A DNA stretch of 17,813 bases from Pseudomonadota bacterium (lineage in GTDB: Bacteria > Desulfobacterota > Desulfovibrionia > Desulfovibrionales > Desulfovibrionaceae): contig JAEWQB010000023.1 in assembly GCA_023460395.1 (NCBI GenBank), positions 1 to 17,813 on the forward strand, read 5' to 3'. The notes under the pieces are model-generated. The model ran no database searches, was not told where the DNA came from, and saw only the letters and a program-made list of their open reading frames with translations. Both the position numbers and the translations under genes were made by a program. Positions 1 through 6,827 of the stretch are shown here, piece by piece; position 1 is the first letter of the stretch, and every line of letters begins with the position of its first letter.

Positions 1-16
1 CCTTGATAGCCTTCAT
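1..16 (-). CDS. 5' end of an unidentified minus-strand gene (partial)
   Basis: An ATG on the minus strand at 16-14 is preceded by a purine-rich ribosome-site-like stretch (minus-strand reading of 22-30) at normal spacing. Only five codons (MKAIK) lie inside the window, so neither family nor reality as a gene can be judged. The 1-180 region has no other convincing gene: a 31-codon plus-strand ORF at 55-150 has no clear ribosome site and no recognisable motif. Confidence 0.3.
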
Positions 17-192
17 TCGTAGCCCTTCCTTGTTGGTTTGGCGGTTGTTTGACCATGACCAAAACTAACCGACTTGGCGGGCTACTTCCATTTTTAGAAT
101 GTGCGAAAAATACCGTACGTTATCAGTCACGACACTCTTGCCCGCTTTAAGCAAGACATGCTTGAGTAACAAGCCCCGTATATACAAACAAA

Positions 193-223
193 AATGCCCT
201 CATGCTTGGAGCATGAGGGCATT
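193..223 (-). terminator. Rho-independent terminator of the tRNA-Glu gene
   Basis: A perfect 13-bp inverted repeat (193-205 pairs with 211-223) with a 5-nt loop. On the minus strand it is followed by a T-rich run (complement of the A-rich 185-194). It starts 9 nt past the tRNA 3' end, as expected for a single-gene tRNA transcript. The plus-strand side lacks a T run, so it most likely acts on minus-strand transcripts. Confidence 0.85.
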
Positions 224-231
224 ATGTACTG

Positions 232-309
232 TGGCGTCCCCAAGGGGATTTGAACCCCTGTCGCCTGCGTGAAAGGCAGGTGTCCTGGGCCAGGCTAGAC
301 GATGGGGAC
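232..309 (-). tRNA. tRNA-Glu (anticodon UUC)
   Basis: On the minus strand the sequence folds as a 78-nt tRNA with an encoded CCA end (TGG on the plus strand at 232-234). The acceptor stem GTCCCCA pairs with TGGGGAC and the discriminator is G. The anticodon stem CCTGC/GCAGG encloses loop CTTTCAC, giving anticodon TTC. The T arm (CAGGGGTTCAAATCCCCTT-like) carries the usual TTC. The sequence closely resembles E. coli tRNA-Glu through the D and anticodon arms. It decodes GAA/GAG and also supplies Glu-tRNA for tetrapyrrole synthesis where that C5 pathway is used. Confidence 0.97.
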
Positions 310-355
310 GCGGGAGTGTTTTCCACGATCAGGACTCGCCCAACGTGGAGACGAA

Positions 356-384
356 CTTTTATGGAACACAGCGTGGAAAGTCAA
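356..384 (-). promoter_or_regulatory. Sigma70-type promoter for tRNA-Glu
   Basis: On the minus strand there is TTGACT (384-379), a 17-nt spacer and TAAAAG (361-356), placing transcription start near 349 and about 40 nt of leader before the tRNA. The -35 box lies just past the stop codon of the Rho-N gene (393), so the tRNA can be expressed independently of the genes upstream. Confidence 0.6.
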
Positions 385-392
385 GCGGATTT

Positions 393-866
393 TTAGGCGT
401 TTTCCGCTTTCCGGCGTGTGGCCTTTTTCAGCCGCTTCATACGTTTGCGCAATGCGGTCCGCGTTACCGCGTCCTCAGCTCCCTGCTTGGCAGCACGGAG
501 AAAACGGACGTGTGCTTTGGCCTTGCCGGACTCTGTGGTAGCGGAGCAGTCCGCTTCAGTAAACACAGGCAGGGGGGCCGACTTGCGGGCAGCACCGTCC
601 GCTTTTTGCTTGCCCTTTGCTCCTTGCTTGGCGGAACTAGCAGAGGGGGACGGCTTTGCGACGACAGTCTTCTTTGCAGGGGCCGAGGCGGCTCCTCCCA
701 TAGCGTCCTGAATAGCGGCAACCAACGGACCTTTGTTCAGGCTGGAAATTCCCTTGATCTGGGGAAAATGGGCACCGGCAAGCTCGCGAAGCTGCTTCAC
801 CGTCATTGCTTCCAGCGTTTTTGCGTCCATGTGTTCAAGGGTTTCCGGGGAAGAGGATTCAGTCAT
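393..866 (-). CDS. Rho termination factor N-terminal-domain protein with basic tail
   Basis: 157 residues. Residues about 14-58 (after MTESSSPETLEHMDAK) match the Rho N-terminal/SAP-like helical domain, with LEAMTVKQLRELAG and a KGISSLNKGPLVAAI stretch typical of this fold. In other proteins it binds nucleic acid. The remaining ~100 residues are low-complexity, rich in Ala, Lys and Ser, and end in a strongly basic segment (RKRMKRLKKATRRKAENA), again suggesting nucleic-acid or ribosome association. The start at 866 is chosen because AAGGAG lies about 7 nt upstream; a longer in-frame reading to 932 has no such site and would lie inside the upstream gene. The start overlaps the end of the DUF721 gene by 8 bp, so the two are probably translationally coupled. 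Exact function unknown. Confidence 0.85.
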   Translation of the reverse strand: MTESSSPETLEHMDAKTLEAMTVKQLRELAGAHFPQIKGISSLNKGPLVAAIQDAMGGAASAPAKKTVVAKPSPSASSAKQGAKGKQKADGAARKSAPLPVFTEADCSATTESGKAKAHVRFLRAAKQGAEDAVTRTALRKRMKRLKKATRRKAENA

Positions 867-1356
867 CAGTCGTCTCCTTGTGTCTATGTCGCCGCATAGG
901 TTCCTCACCTGTTTCATCAAACAGGCGAACATACTTCTCGTAGCAGCGTGTTACCGGCGAATCTGGGTCTAACCGGCCCATCAACGCACCCAAGTGTTTC
1001 GGCCTAGGAGGCAGTGGCGGAATATGGCGTTCAATCACCGGCAAGGCAAGCTCGTCCAGCGCATTTTTACCTAGCAGCAGGTCCACCTGCACTTTAGTAA
1101 AAAATGGTTCATCCAAAAAAGCGTTCACGCGCTCCAGCATTTCATACGTGTAGTATACCAGCTCCTGCTGGGCCATGTTATCTTCGGCGCCCACGATAAG
1201 CGTGTCCTTTCTGTGCCCAAGGGGTATTGCCAACAGGCGTAGTTCCTCGCCCATGACCATATCCCAGTTGCGCCACAGATAAGACAGCCGGAAGCCCACC
1301 CCCGCGCCTTTGCGGTCTAAGAACCGGTCCAGCATGTCGCCTATACGTTTTTCCAT
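859..1356 (-). CDS. DUF721 / DciA-like protein
   Basis: 165 residues. The N-terminal ~100 residues fit the DUF721 family: an RLSYLWRNWDMVMGEELRLLAIPLG segment (split here as the W..W..MGEE and PLGHRKDTL parts), then LIVGAEDNMAQQELVYYTYEMLERVN. This pattern is shared with DciA, the ancestral replicative-helicase (DnaB) loader/operator of bacteria lacking DnaC/DnaI. The C-terminal third (residues about 105-165) is not conserved and is charged, ending RRHRHKETTDD. The start at 1356 is the first ATG of the frame; its ribosome site is weak. A candidate promoter lies about 100 bp upstream. Calling it DciA rather than a generic DUF721 protein is inference. Confidence 0.75.
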   Translation of the reverse strand: MEKRIGDMLDRFLDRKGAGVGFRLSYLWRNWDMVMGEELRLLAIPLGHRKDTLIVGAEDNMAQQELVYYTYEMLERVNAFLDEPFFTKVQVDLLLGKNALDELALPVIERHIPPLPPRPKHLGALMGRLDPDSPVTRCYEKYVRLFDETGEEPMRRHRHKETTDD

Positions 1357-1457
1357 GTCATGCCACCGTGGCCCCTGCGATGCTAAAGAACCTAACCTGC
1401 TTTGGACGCACCATCGTAAAAAACGTGTGCCTGTTCCATTCCCAGCATATCCTGCTG

Positions 1458-1487
1458 AATTTAGTCTGAATCAAGGAATACTGTCAA
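1458..1487 (-). promoter_or_regulatory. Candidate sigma70 promoter for the DUF721-RhoN pair
   Basis: On the minus strand a consensus TTGACA (1487-1482) is followed after 18 nt by TAAATT (1463-1458). It lies in the 300-bp gap (1357-1658) between the FUSC gene end and the DUF721 start. The rest of that gap holds no convincing gene; it contains a run of ten C (1528-1537). Confidence 0.5.
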
Positions 1488-1527
1488 CGCGGTGGCGAAT
1501 TAGACGAAACAGTCCGACCACAGTCCG

Positions 1528-1537
1528 CCCCCCCCCC
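1528..1537. repeat. Homopolymer tract of ten C (G on the minus strand)
   Basis: Ten consecutive C residues in non-coding DNA, about 40 bp upstream of the candidate -35 box of the DUF721 operon. Such tracts are prone to replication slippage. No coding frame crosses it credibly. Confidence 0.9.
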
Positions 1538-1658
1538 GAACACGCGAAGAGACAAGTGGCTCCCGCCCCTCTTGCCCCCGTGCATGAAGACTGCTTCCTC
1601 TCCGCCTGTGGGCAATTCTTCCCCTATACGCGCGATTGCCCCGTCCGCAGCAATGTCG

Positions 1659-2717
1659 CTAGCCAATAATGGACGGATGCGCTCCTTCCAAAAGAGCTTT
1701 TTGCAAATCTTCTCCCATCCGCTGTACCAGCCCATAAAATGCAAGCACTTCGGCAAGCTCTCGTGCGTTAAACCGCTTGGTCGCACCACTGGCCCGCAAT
1801 TCTTCCAGCCGTGTTTCGGCTCTCACCAGCAAGGGGCGCAACGATTCGGCGTCAGGCAGCACTCCATTGCTTATATCCCGCATAGCCTCCCGCGAAACCC
1901 GTGCCACTGCCCGCAGTTCTTCCGCCATGAACAACTGGTAACCCCCCTTGCGCATATCCAGCACTACCTGCAACATGGCCTGCAAATGCCGCACACACAG
2001 TTCCAAAGAGAACAACTGGCGGTCCAGCAAAGAAGCATTGTCCACAAAGAAGGGTTGCTCGTGTCGCAACATGGTGCGGAAGAGTTCCCGGTTGGCCTCC
2101 ACATCCCGGCTCAATGAATCAAGCGAATGCTCGTTAATCGGTCCCACCTCCGGGGTACCCAGAAAAGCTTCCACAAGCATCTCGTAGGCGGTTCCGAGCC
2201 GGGCAAACTGTCCTTCAAGCCGTGCACGCAGGGCAGCCCCCACACGCACAGGCCATATCCAAAGGGACACCGCGAAGGAGCACAGCACCCCGATGGTGAT
2301 TTCAAGAACCCGCATCATCCCGAAGGCTATGCGGTTTTCCTCGCCCACGCTGGCCACAAGCACAATGGATACCGTGATAGCCGCCATACGGTACCGGGGA
2401 TTATACCGCGTCATGTACGCGCAAAACGCCACAGCGCAAAACACGCCAGCCCCTGTTCCCACTGTTGTATTGGGGAATACCAATATTGCCACAACGCCGA
2501 TGACAGCCCCCATGGCGGTTCCTGTCACCCGATACCAGCACATGCGAATGGAGTCCGCCACATTCATTTGCATGACTATAACCGAGGAAACTACGGCCCA
2601 CATACCAAAACGGGGATCCATAACACCGGTTATGCCATACGCAAGCAAGGCTGCTATCCCAGTTTTCACACCATGTCGCAAGTGCGCGGATGGACTATCA
2701 ATATCCGATAACGGCAT
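1659..2717 (-). CDS. FUSC-family (aromatic acid exporter type) inner-membrane protein
   Basis: 352 residues. Roughly the first 165 contain about six hydrophobic segments (AALLAYGITGV, WAVVSSVIVMQ, AMGAVIGVVAILVF, GAGVFCAVAFCAYM, AAITVSIVLVASV, ITIGVLCSFAVSLWIW), arranged as in the fusaric acid resistance / aromatic acid exporter superfamily. The diagnostic RVTGTAMGAVIG (R..GT..GA..G) follows the second segment. The C-terminal ~190 residues are helical and soluble, probably cytoplasmic. Half-size members of this kind are known or assumed efflux proteins; substrate cannot be told here. The start at 2717 (MPLSDID) is preferred over ATGs 21 nt upstream because GAGGAG sits 7 nt before it. It is divergent from the crotonase gene at 2898. 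Confidence 0.85.
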   Translation of the reverse strand: MPLSDIDSPSAHLRHGVKTGIAALLAYGITGVMDPRFGMWAVVSSVIVMQMNVADSIRMCWYRVTGTAMGAVIGVVAILVFPNTTVGTGAGVFCAVAFCAYMTRYNPRYRMAAITVSIVLVASVGEENRIAFGMMRVLEITIGVLCSFAVSLWIWPVRVGAALRARLEGQFARLGTAYEMLVEAFLGTPEVGPINEHSLDSLSRDVEANRELFRTMLRHEQPFFVDNASLLDRQLFSLELCVRHLQAMLQVVLDMRKGGYQLFMAEELRAVARVSREAMRDISNGVLPDAESLRPLLVRAETRLEELRASGATKRFNARELAEVLAFYGLVQRMGEDLQKALLEGAHPSIIG

Positions 2718-2768
2718 CGTTTTTCTCCTCATCATCATCTAAATCGGTAAGGCCCTTTGAGCGGACGC

Positions 2769-2797
2769 GTTGTATGCCTAAGCCTTACGCAGGACAA
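2769..2797 (-). promoter_or_regulatory. Candidate promoter for the FUSC gene
   Basis: On the minus strand TTGTCC (2797-2792), a 17-nt spacer and TACAAC (2774-2769), 50 bp before the FUSC start. Four of six positions match consensus in the -10 and in the -35. It sits in the 180-bp divergent region shared with the crotonase gene. No clear plus-strand promoter was found there. Confidence 0.4.
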
Positions 2798-2897
2798 GCA
2801 CAATATGCGTACTTTTCTGTTAGCATTCACTTGCGGGCCATGCTATGGCTACGATCACCACGTTACGGGCAGCTACGCCTGTTTACAAGGAGACACT

Positions 2898-3662
2898 ATG
2901 TCCAAACACCAATATACTGAAAACACGTCCGATTCCGCCACGTTTTTGCAGGAAGAACGACGGGAACATACAGCCCTTATCCGCTTATGCGGAAATTTTT
3001 TTGACAGTATCAGAAATCTCGGTCACCGGGATGCCCTGCTTAATGCCTTTGACGCTCTTTGCCACGACAGCTCCGTAAAAGTCATTATCCTCAGCGCCGG
3101 GTTCTGCGGCACAACCACCGATGATTATATCCGTTTTTTTCGCGAACAGCGCGGGCGGATGGAAAAACAAGACGCACACCGGTTTTGTAACACCATTAAT
3201 CAAATATTACTGGAAATGGTCCGCGCTCCCAAGCTGGTAGTGCATGCATGCAGCGGAAATTTGCCCGCGTTTTTCCTTGGCATGTCCATGGCATCCGACT
3301 ACGGCGTGGCGGGCGAACATAGCGTGTTTCACAATAGTTTCCTCGATGTGGGAGCACTTCCCAAAGGCGGATTGCCCTATTTCATATCACGCCGTGCCCG
3401 CAGCAGCGCGGTATACGATCTGCTGCTGGACGAACAGACAATTCCGGCCCGGCAAGCTGAAAAGCTGGGCTTGCTCCACCGCTCGGTACCGGAAGGACAA
3501 GAGGAAGAAGCCGCCTTTGCCCACGCCGCCACCTTTGGGCGGGTGCCCCTGCGTACCATTACCGGCACCAAACGGCTTACCAACTGGTGCATTCGCGACC
3601 TTGAGGAATATTTGAGTTACGAAAACAAGCAGATACTTAAAACGCTAGATGTGCCGGAATAG
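2898..3662 (+). CDS. Crotonase-fold (enoyl-CoA hydratase/isomerase superfamily) protein, non-canonical active site
   Basis: 254 residues, the usual crotonase length. Recognisable parts are SSVKVIILSAGFCGTTTDDY (about 58-77, the first oxyanion-hole strand/loop, normally FSAGADL), RAPKLVVHACSGNLPAFFLGMS (the A.V.G.A.G helix, about 109-131, split here), the ASD of the conserved S.D position and the ALPKGGLPYFISRR stretch matching the P..GG..RL..R loop. The two glutamates used by hydratases do not appear: the first loop reads SGNLPAFF instead of GGGCE-like, and the second has Phe or Asp near 148-150 where PE..LG is usual. So it is probably not a standard hydratase. AAGGAGACACT precedes the ATG at 2898, which decides against an upstream in-frame start. 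Function unknown. Confidence 0.75.
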   Translation: MSKHQYTENTSDSATFLQEERREHTALIRLCGNFFDSIRNLGHRDALLNAFDALCHDSSVKVIILSAGFCGTTTDDYIRFFREQRGRMEKQDAHRFCNTINQILLEMVRAPKLVVHACSGNLPAFFLGMSMASDYGVAGEHSVFHNSFLDVGALPKGGLPYFISRRARSSAVYDLLLDEQTIPARQAEKLGLLHRSVPEGQEEEAAFAHAATFGRVPLRTITGTKRLTNWCIRDLEEYLSYENKQILKTLDVPE

Positions 3663-3695
3663 CGACGCATTCCCGCCGCTGGCAATACAAACATC

Positions 3696-3727
3696 CGTCC
3701 TCCCTTACACGCACAGAAGGGAGGACG
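3696..3727. terminator. Strong hairpin after the crotonase gene, possible terminator
   Basis: An 11-bp perfect inverted repeat (3696-3706 with 3717-3727) with a 10-nt loop, 34 nt past the crotonase stop. The plus side is followed by CGGAATACATTTT, only a weak T run, so termination efficiency is uncertain. It separates the crotonase gene from the que operon. Confidence 0.5.
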
Positions 3728-3868
3728 CGGAATACATTTTGCCGTGCGCAACTTGACGAACGCTGAAAATTCACGCACAGCAAACCCACCTATGGCAGCG
3801 GACAAGAGGCATCCCGCGTAACAAATTCTCCCTCACCCGCCGGCAATGCTGGCGTACAGGTGGACCCA

Positions 3869-4324
3869 ATGCTCACCATTACCAAAGAATTCTCTTTTCA
3901 CGCAGCCCACAGGCTGCGCCGCCCAGACTGCTCTGACGAAGAAAATCGGCAAATATACGGTCATTGTGCCGAGTTGCACGGACACACCTACCGGCTCTTA
4001 GTCACGTTGGCTGGCGAACCGGATGGCAACGGCATGATCCTGCATTTTGACGAACTCAAATCGCTGGTTCGCCGTCACGTACTGGACCGGTACGACCATG
4101 CCGATTTAAACGCGCTGGCAGAGTACCAAGCCATCCCCCCCACGGCGGAACACATGGCCCGGCATCTCTTCGCCGTGCTGGATGCGGCCCTCTCCGCCGA
4201 CACATCCCTGTGCCTGCATCAGGTTTGCGTGTACGAAACCCCCACAGCCTGTGCCACCTATACGCGGCCCTTACCAGCGGCATCCTGTCCTGCCTCATCC
4301 ACTCTTTCCGGCGCGCGTCTATGA
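3869..4324 (+). CDS. queD: 6-carboxy-5,6,7,8-tetrahydropterin synthase QueD
   Basis: 151 residues, PTPS/QueD fold. It converts 7,8-dihydroneopterin triphosphate to 6-carboxytetrahydropterin, the second step to queuosine. Zinc ligands are visible as H14 (FHAAHRL) and H37/H39 in CAELHGHTY; the catalytic Cys is C33 in that CxxxHGH motif, the QueD signature. The YDHADLN (75-81) and VYET (121-124) motifs supply the catalytic Asp/His and the substrate-binding Glu. The C-terminal ~20 residues beyond the core are unconserved. AGGTGG lies 5 nt before ATG 3869; a GTG at 3860 inside that site is less likely as the start. It is the first gene of queDECF and overlaps queE by ATGA. Confidence 0.93.
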   Translation: MLTITKEFSFHAAHRLRRPDCSDEENRQIYGHCAELHGHTYRLLVTLAGEPDGNGMILHFDELKSLVRRHVLDRYDHADLNALAEYQAIPPTAEHMARHLFAVLDAALSADTSLCLHQVCVYETPTACATYTRPLPAASCPASSTLSGARL

Positions 4325-5058
4325 GCAGCCCCGTTCACACTTCCGGCGACGCATCTCCCTCCCGCACACTGGACGTAGCCGAAGTGTTCGCCTCTTTGCA
4401 GGGGGAAGGGCCGCTTATGGGTTCTCCTGCGGTATTTCTGCGCCTTGCAGGCTGTATTCCGCCCCTTTGTCCACACTGCGACACCCCACACGCGTTAGGA
4501 CCGGGCCAGCGTATGAACGTCTCGACCGTCATAAACACCATGGCTTACGCATGGGCGGGACACACCGCCGTAGGCCCCATGGATTCCCGCAATGCGGTCA
4601 ACGGCGGGCGCAGGGGAGATACGCCCCCCCTCGCCGTCATCACCGGGGGTGAACCCTTTCGCCAATGGACAACCGGCCTACAAACACTCGTGACCCAGCT
4701 TCACGAAACAGGCTGGCGCATACAATATGAAACCAGCGGAAAAGCCGGAATTCCCGTTGACGCGCAGGGCATGGTGGTTTGCTCTCCCAAACCCATGGAA
4801 CATCCTCTGCTGCCGGAGGAAGCCGTCAACCGCGTTCATGCCTTCAAATTTGTGGTGGGGGACGACATTGTTCCCGCGCTGCAATTCGTCCATGACCATA
4901 ACATTTCCCCCGACAAGGTGTGGCTTATGCCGCTGGGTGCCCACCGCGACGAACAACTACGCCGTATGCCCGGAGTGTGGGAAGCCTGTGCACGCCACGG
5001 ATTCCGCTTCTCGCCCCGTCTGCATATTCTCACTTTTGGCAACCGACGAGGTATCTGA
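4321..5058 (+). CDS. queE: 7-carboxy-7-deazaguanine synthase QueE (radical SAM)
   Basis: 245 residues. It rearranges 6-carboxytetrahydropterin to 7-carboxy-7-deazaguanine using SAM, a 4Fe-4S cluster and Mg2+. Family landmarks: EVFASLQGEGPLMGSPAVFLR (21-41, in two parts), cluster Cys at 45, 50 and 53, ITGGEP (108-112), ETSG (137-140), SPKP (155-158), FKFVV (175-179), LMPLG and the C-terminal HILTFGNRRGI, which closely matches the WGN+RG+ end of characterised QueE. The cluster motif is CIPPLCPHC, i.e. CX4CX2C, one residue longer than the usual CX3CX2C. QueE loops are known to vary (a CX14CX2C form is known), so activity is still expected. The start overlaps the queD stop (ATGA) and its stop shares one base with queC (TGATG). 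Confidence 0.92.
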   Translation: MSSPVHTSGDASPSRTLDVAEVFASLQGEGPLMGSPAVFLRLAGCIPPLCPHCDTPHALGPGQRMNVSTVINTMAYAWAGHTAVGPMDSRNAVNGGRRGDTPPLAVITGGEPFRQWTTGLQTLVTQLHETGWRIQYETSGKAGIPVDAQGMVVCSPKPMEHPLLPEEAVNRVHAFKFVVGDDIVPALQFVHDHNISPDKVWLMPLGAHRDEQLRRMPGVWEACARHGFRFSPRLHILTFGNRRGI

Positions 5059-5717
5059 TGTTTGACGCCGTTATCATTCTTTCCGGCGGCATGGACTCCG
5101 CCACTCTGCTCGCCCACGAGTTAGCGCAAGGGACACGTCCCGCAGCTATCAGCTTCGATTACGGATCACGGCATAATCACCGGGAACTCCCCATGGCAGC
5201 CGCCTTTTGCGCCCACTACGAAGTACCGCACAAGCTCGTCCCATTGCCCTTCATGAATCAGCTCTTTTCCTCTTCGCTGCTTCTGTCCGGTGCGCCCGTT
5301 CCAGATGGCGCATACGACGCTGAAACCATGAAAAGTACCGTGGTGCCCTTCCGCAACGGCATCCTCCTCGCCATCGCGGCGGGATACGCGGAATCAGTGG
5401 GGGCACACCGCGTGCTCATCGGCGCTCATGCGGGCGACCACCACATTTACCCGGACTGCCGCCCCGCCTTTACCGCCGCCATGGACAGCGCAGTGAGGCT
5501 GGGCACAGACAATGCCGTATGCGTGGAAGCCCCGTTCGCAACCATGGATAAACGGGAAATAGGTGACTTAGGCCGACAGCTGGGGGTGGATTTTACCACC
5601 ACATGGACTTGCTACAAGGGAGAAGAAATCCACTGTGGCACCTGCGGAGCATGCGACGAACGCAAGTACGCGCTCCGCCATAACGAGGGGCTGGACCCCA
5701 CGAGGTATTTGCGATGA
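5058..5717 (+). CDS. queC: 7-cyano-7-deazaguanine (preQ0) synthase QueC
   Basis: 219 residues. An ATP-dependent enzyme converting 7-carboxy-7-deazaguanine plus ammonia to preQ0. The PP-loop SGGMDSAT is at 9-16, with the N-type ATP pyrophosphatase fold following (FDYGSRHNHRE, 33-43; STVVPFRNGILL, 93-104; GAHAGDHHIYPDC, 122-134). The C-terminal zinc site is C185, C193, C196 and C199 (CYKGEEIHCGTCGACDER). Length is normal. Its ATG overlaps the queE stop by one base and its TGA overlaps the queF ATG (ATGA), so translation is almost certainly coupled. Confidence 0.95.
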   Translation: MFDAVIILSGGMDSATLLAHELAQGTRPAAISFDYGSRHNHRELPMAAAFCAHYEVPHKLVPLPFMNQLFSSSLLLSGAPVPDGAYDAETMKSTVVPFRNGILLAIAAGYAESVGAHRVLIGAHAGDHHIYPDCRPAFTAAMDSAVRLGTDNAVCVEAPFATMDKREIGDLGRQLGVDFTTTWTCYKGEEIHCGTCGACDERKYALRHNEGLDPTRYLR

Positions 5718-6658
5718 CCGAACCCACCGCTAAAGGCCAAAGCTGCGACACACTCTCTCCGCTCAACAACGGGACCGGCGCAACCCAAACCGATTCCACG
5801 GCGGGAGTGCCGCCAAATCGCCTAGTTCTTGGCAGACAAACTGCCCATTGCCACCAGTACAACCCGGATCAGCTCTGCCCCATCCCCCGTAAGGCGGGCC
5901 GGGAAGCCGCCGGAGTGGATGCGTCAGTGCTCCGCCACGGAGAGGATATTTGGAACCTCTACGAACTATCATGGCTTTCGCCATCCGGCAGACCAGTGAT
6001 CGCCGTAGCCGAGGTACGCGTGCCGTGGAGCAGTCCCTGCCTCATCGAATCCAAATCGCTAAAATTGTACACCACGTCGTTCAACATGACGCCATTTCCC
6101 GATGCGGAAACCGTATGCCAGACAATGCGGGACGATCTGTCACGCGCGGCAGGCACCGATGTGGCAGTGCGCTTAAGGGAACCCGACTCCTTCGCCTCCC
6201 TCGCAGCCAGCGAACCCAAGGGGCTATGTCTGGACAACCTGCCGGACCCGCACCCCCGCCATGAAACCAACGCACCCTATGTCTATCAGCCGGACGCTTC
6301 CCTCCTGCGCACAGACCCGGAATCCGGCAGCGGCGTAACTCAAGAAAGCGTATTCTCGCGCCTGTTCCGCTCCCGTTGCCCCGTTACCGGTCAGCCGGAC
6401 TGGGCCACCATATGTGTCTCCTACACAGGAAAACGGCTGCACCGCGATTCCTTACTGCGTTACCTCATATCGTTTCGGGAGCATCAGGCATTCCACGAAG
6501 CCTGTGTGGAACGCATATATATGGATATCCTGTGCCAATGCCAGCCCGCGGAACTGAGCGTCTCTGCCCGGTTCACACGGCGCGGCGGGATAGATATAAA
6601 CCCCGTGCGCTCCACCACCTGCGGAAATTGGGACAACACCCGTGATCCACGCCAATAG
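5714..6658 (+). CDS. queF: NADPH-dependent preQ0 reductase QueF, long (type II) form
   Basis: 314 residues. It reduces the nitrile of preQ0 to the amine preQ1, which is then inserted into tRNA by Tgt. It aligns along its length with E. coli QueF (about 282 aa): DIWNLYELSWL (78-88), the NADPH-binding IESKSLKLY (111-119), SFNMTPF, then the catalytic CPVTGQPDW with C222 and D229 spaced as C190/D197 of E. coli, LLRYLISFREHQAFHE (247-262), CVERI and ARFTRRGGIDINPVRS (285-300). The first ~35 residues are an extra, Thr/Ser/Asn-rich stretch absent from E. coli QueF; an internal start is possible but no better ribosome site was seen. Last gene of the operon, ending 10 bp before a hairpin. Confidence 0.94.
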   Translation: MTEPTAKGQSCDTLSPLNNGTGATQTDSTAGVPPNRLVLGRQTAHCHQYNPDQLCPIPRKAGREAAGVDASVLRHGEDIWNLYELSWLSPSGRPVIAVAEVRVPWSSPCLIESKSLKLYTTSFNMTPFPDAETVCQTMRDDLSRAAGTDVAVRLREPDSFASLAASEPKGLCLDNLPDPHPRHETNAPYVYQPDASLLRTDPESGSGVTQESVFSRLFRSRCPVTGQPDWATICVSYTGKRLHRDSLLRYLISFREHQAFHEACVERIYMDILCQCQPAELSVSARFTRRGGIDINPVRSTTCGNWDNTRDPRQ

Positions 6659-6667
6659 CAATGCAAA

Positions 6668-6695
6668 CGCCCCCCACGAGAACTCGTGGGGGGCG
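6668..6695. terminator. Bidirectional terminator between queF and the D-amino acid aminotransferase gene
   Basis: A 13-bp inverted repeat (6668-6680 with 6683-6695), very G+C-rich, with a 2-4 nt loop. It starts 10 nt after the queF stop. Minus-strand flank reads TTTGCATTGCT, plus flank ACAGTATTTC. It stands between two convergent operons. The rest of the 6659-6827 gap also holds a weaker hairpin, ATCAAGG-N11-CCTTGAT (6762-6786). Confidence 0.75.
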
Positions 6696-6827
6696 ACAGT
6701 ATTTCAAAAACCGCCAAACTACAGAACGCGACTCGCGGCAGCCCTCTTCCGGTATACGCTTATCAAGGCTCTATTTCGCCCTTGATGGCATTCAGTAACC
6801 GGCAGCAACCTGTGCGCCGTGCGACGC

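Noticed and set aside
55..150. Plus-strand 31-codon ORF at the left edge
   Set aside because: No good ribosome site, no recognisable motif, and short enough to arise by chance.
3663..3868. preQ1 riboswitch upstream of queD
   Set aside because: Searched by eye for the C-rich loop and A-rich tail of preQ1-I; not seen. Only a simple hairpin at 3696-3727 is present.
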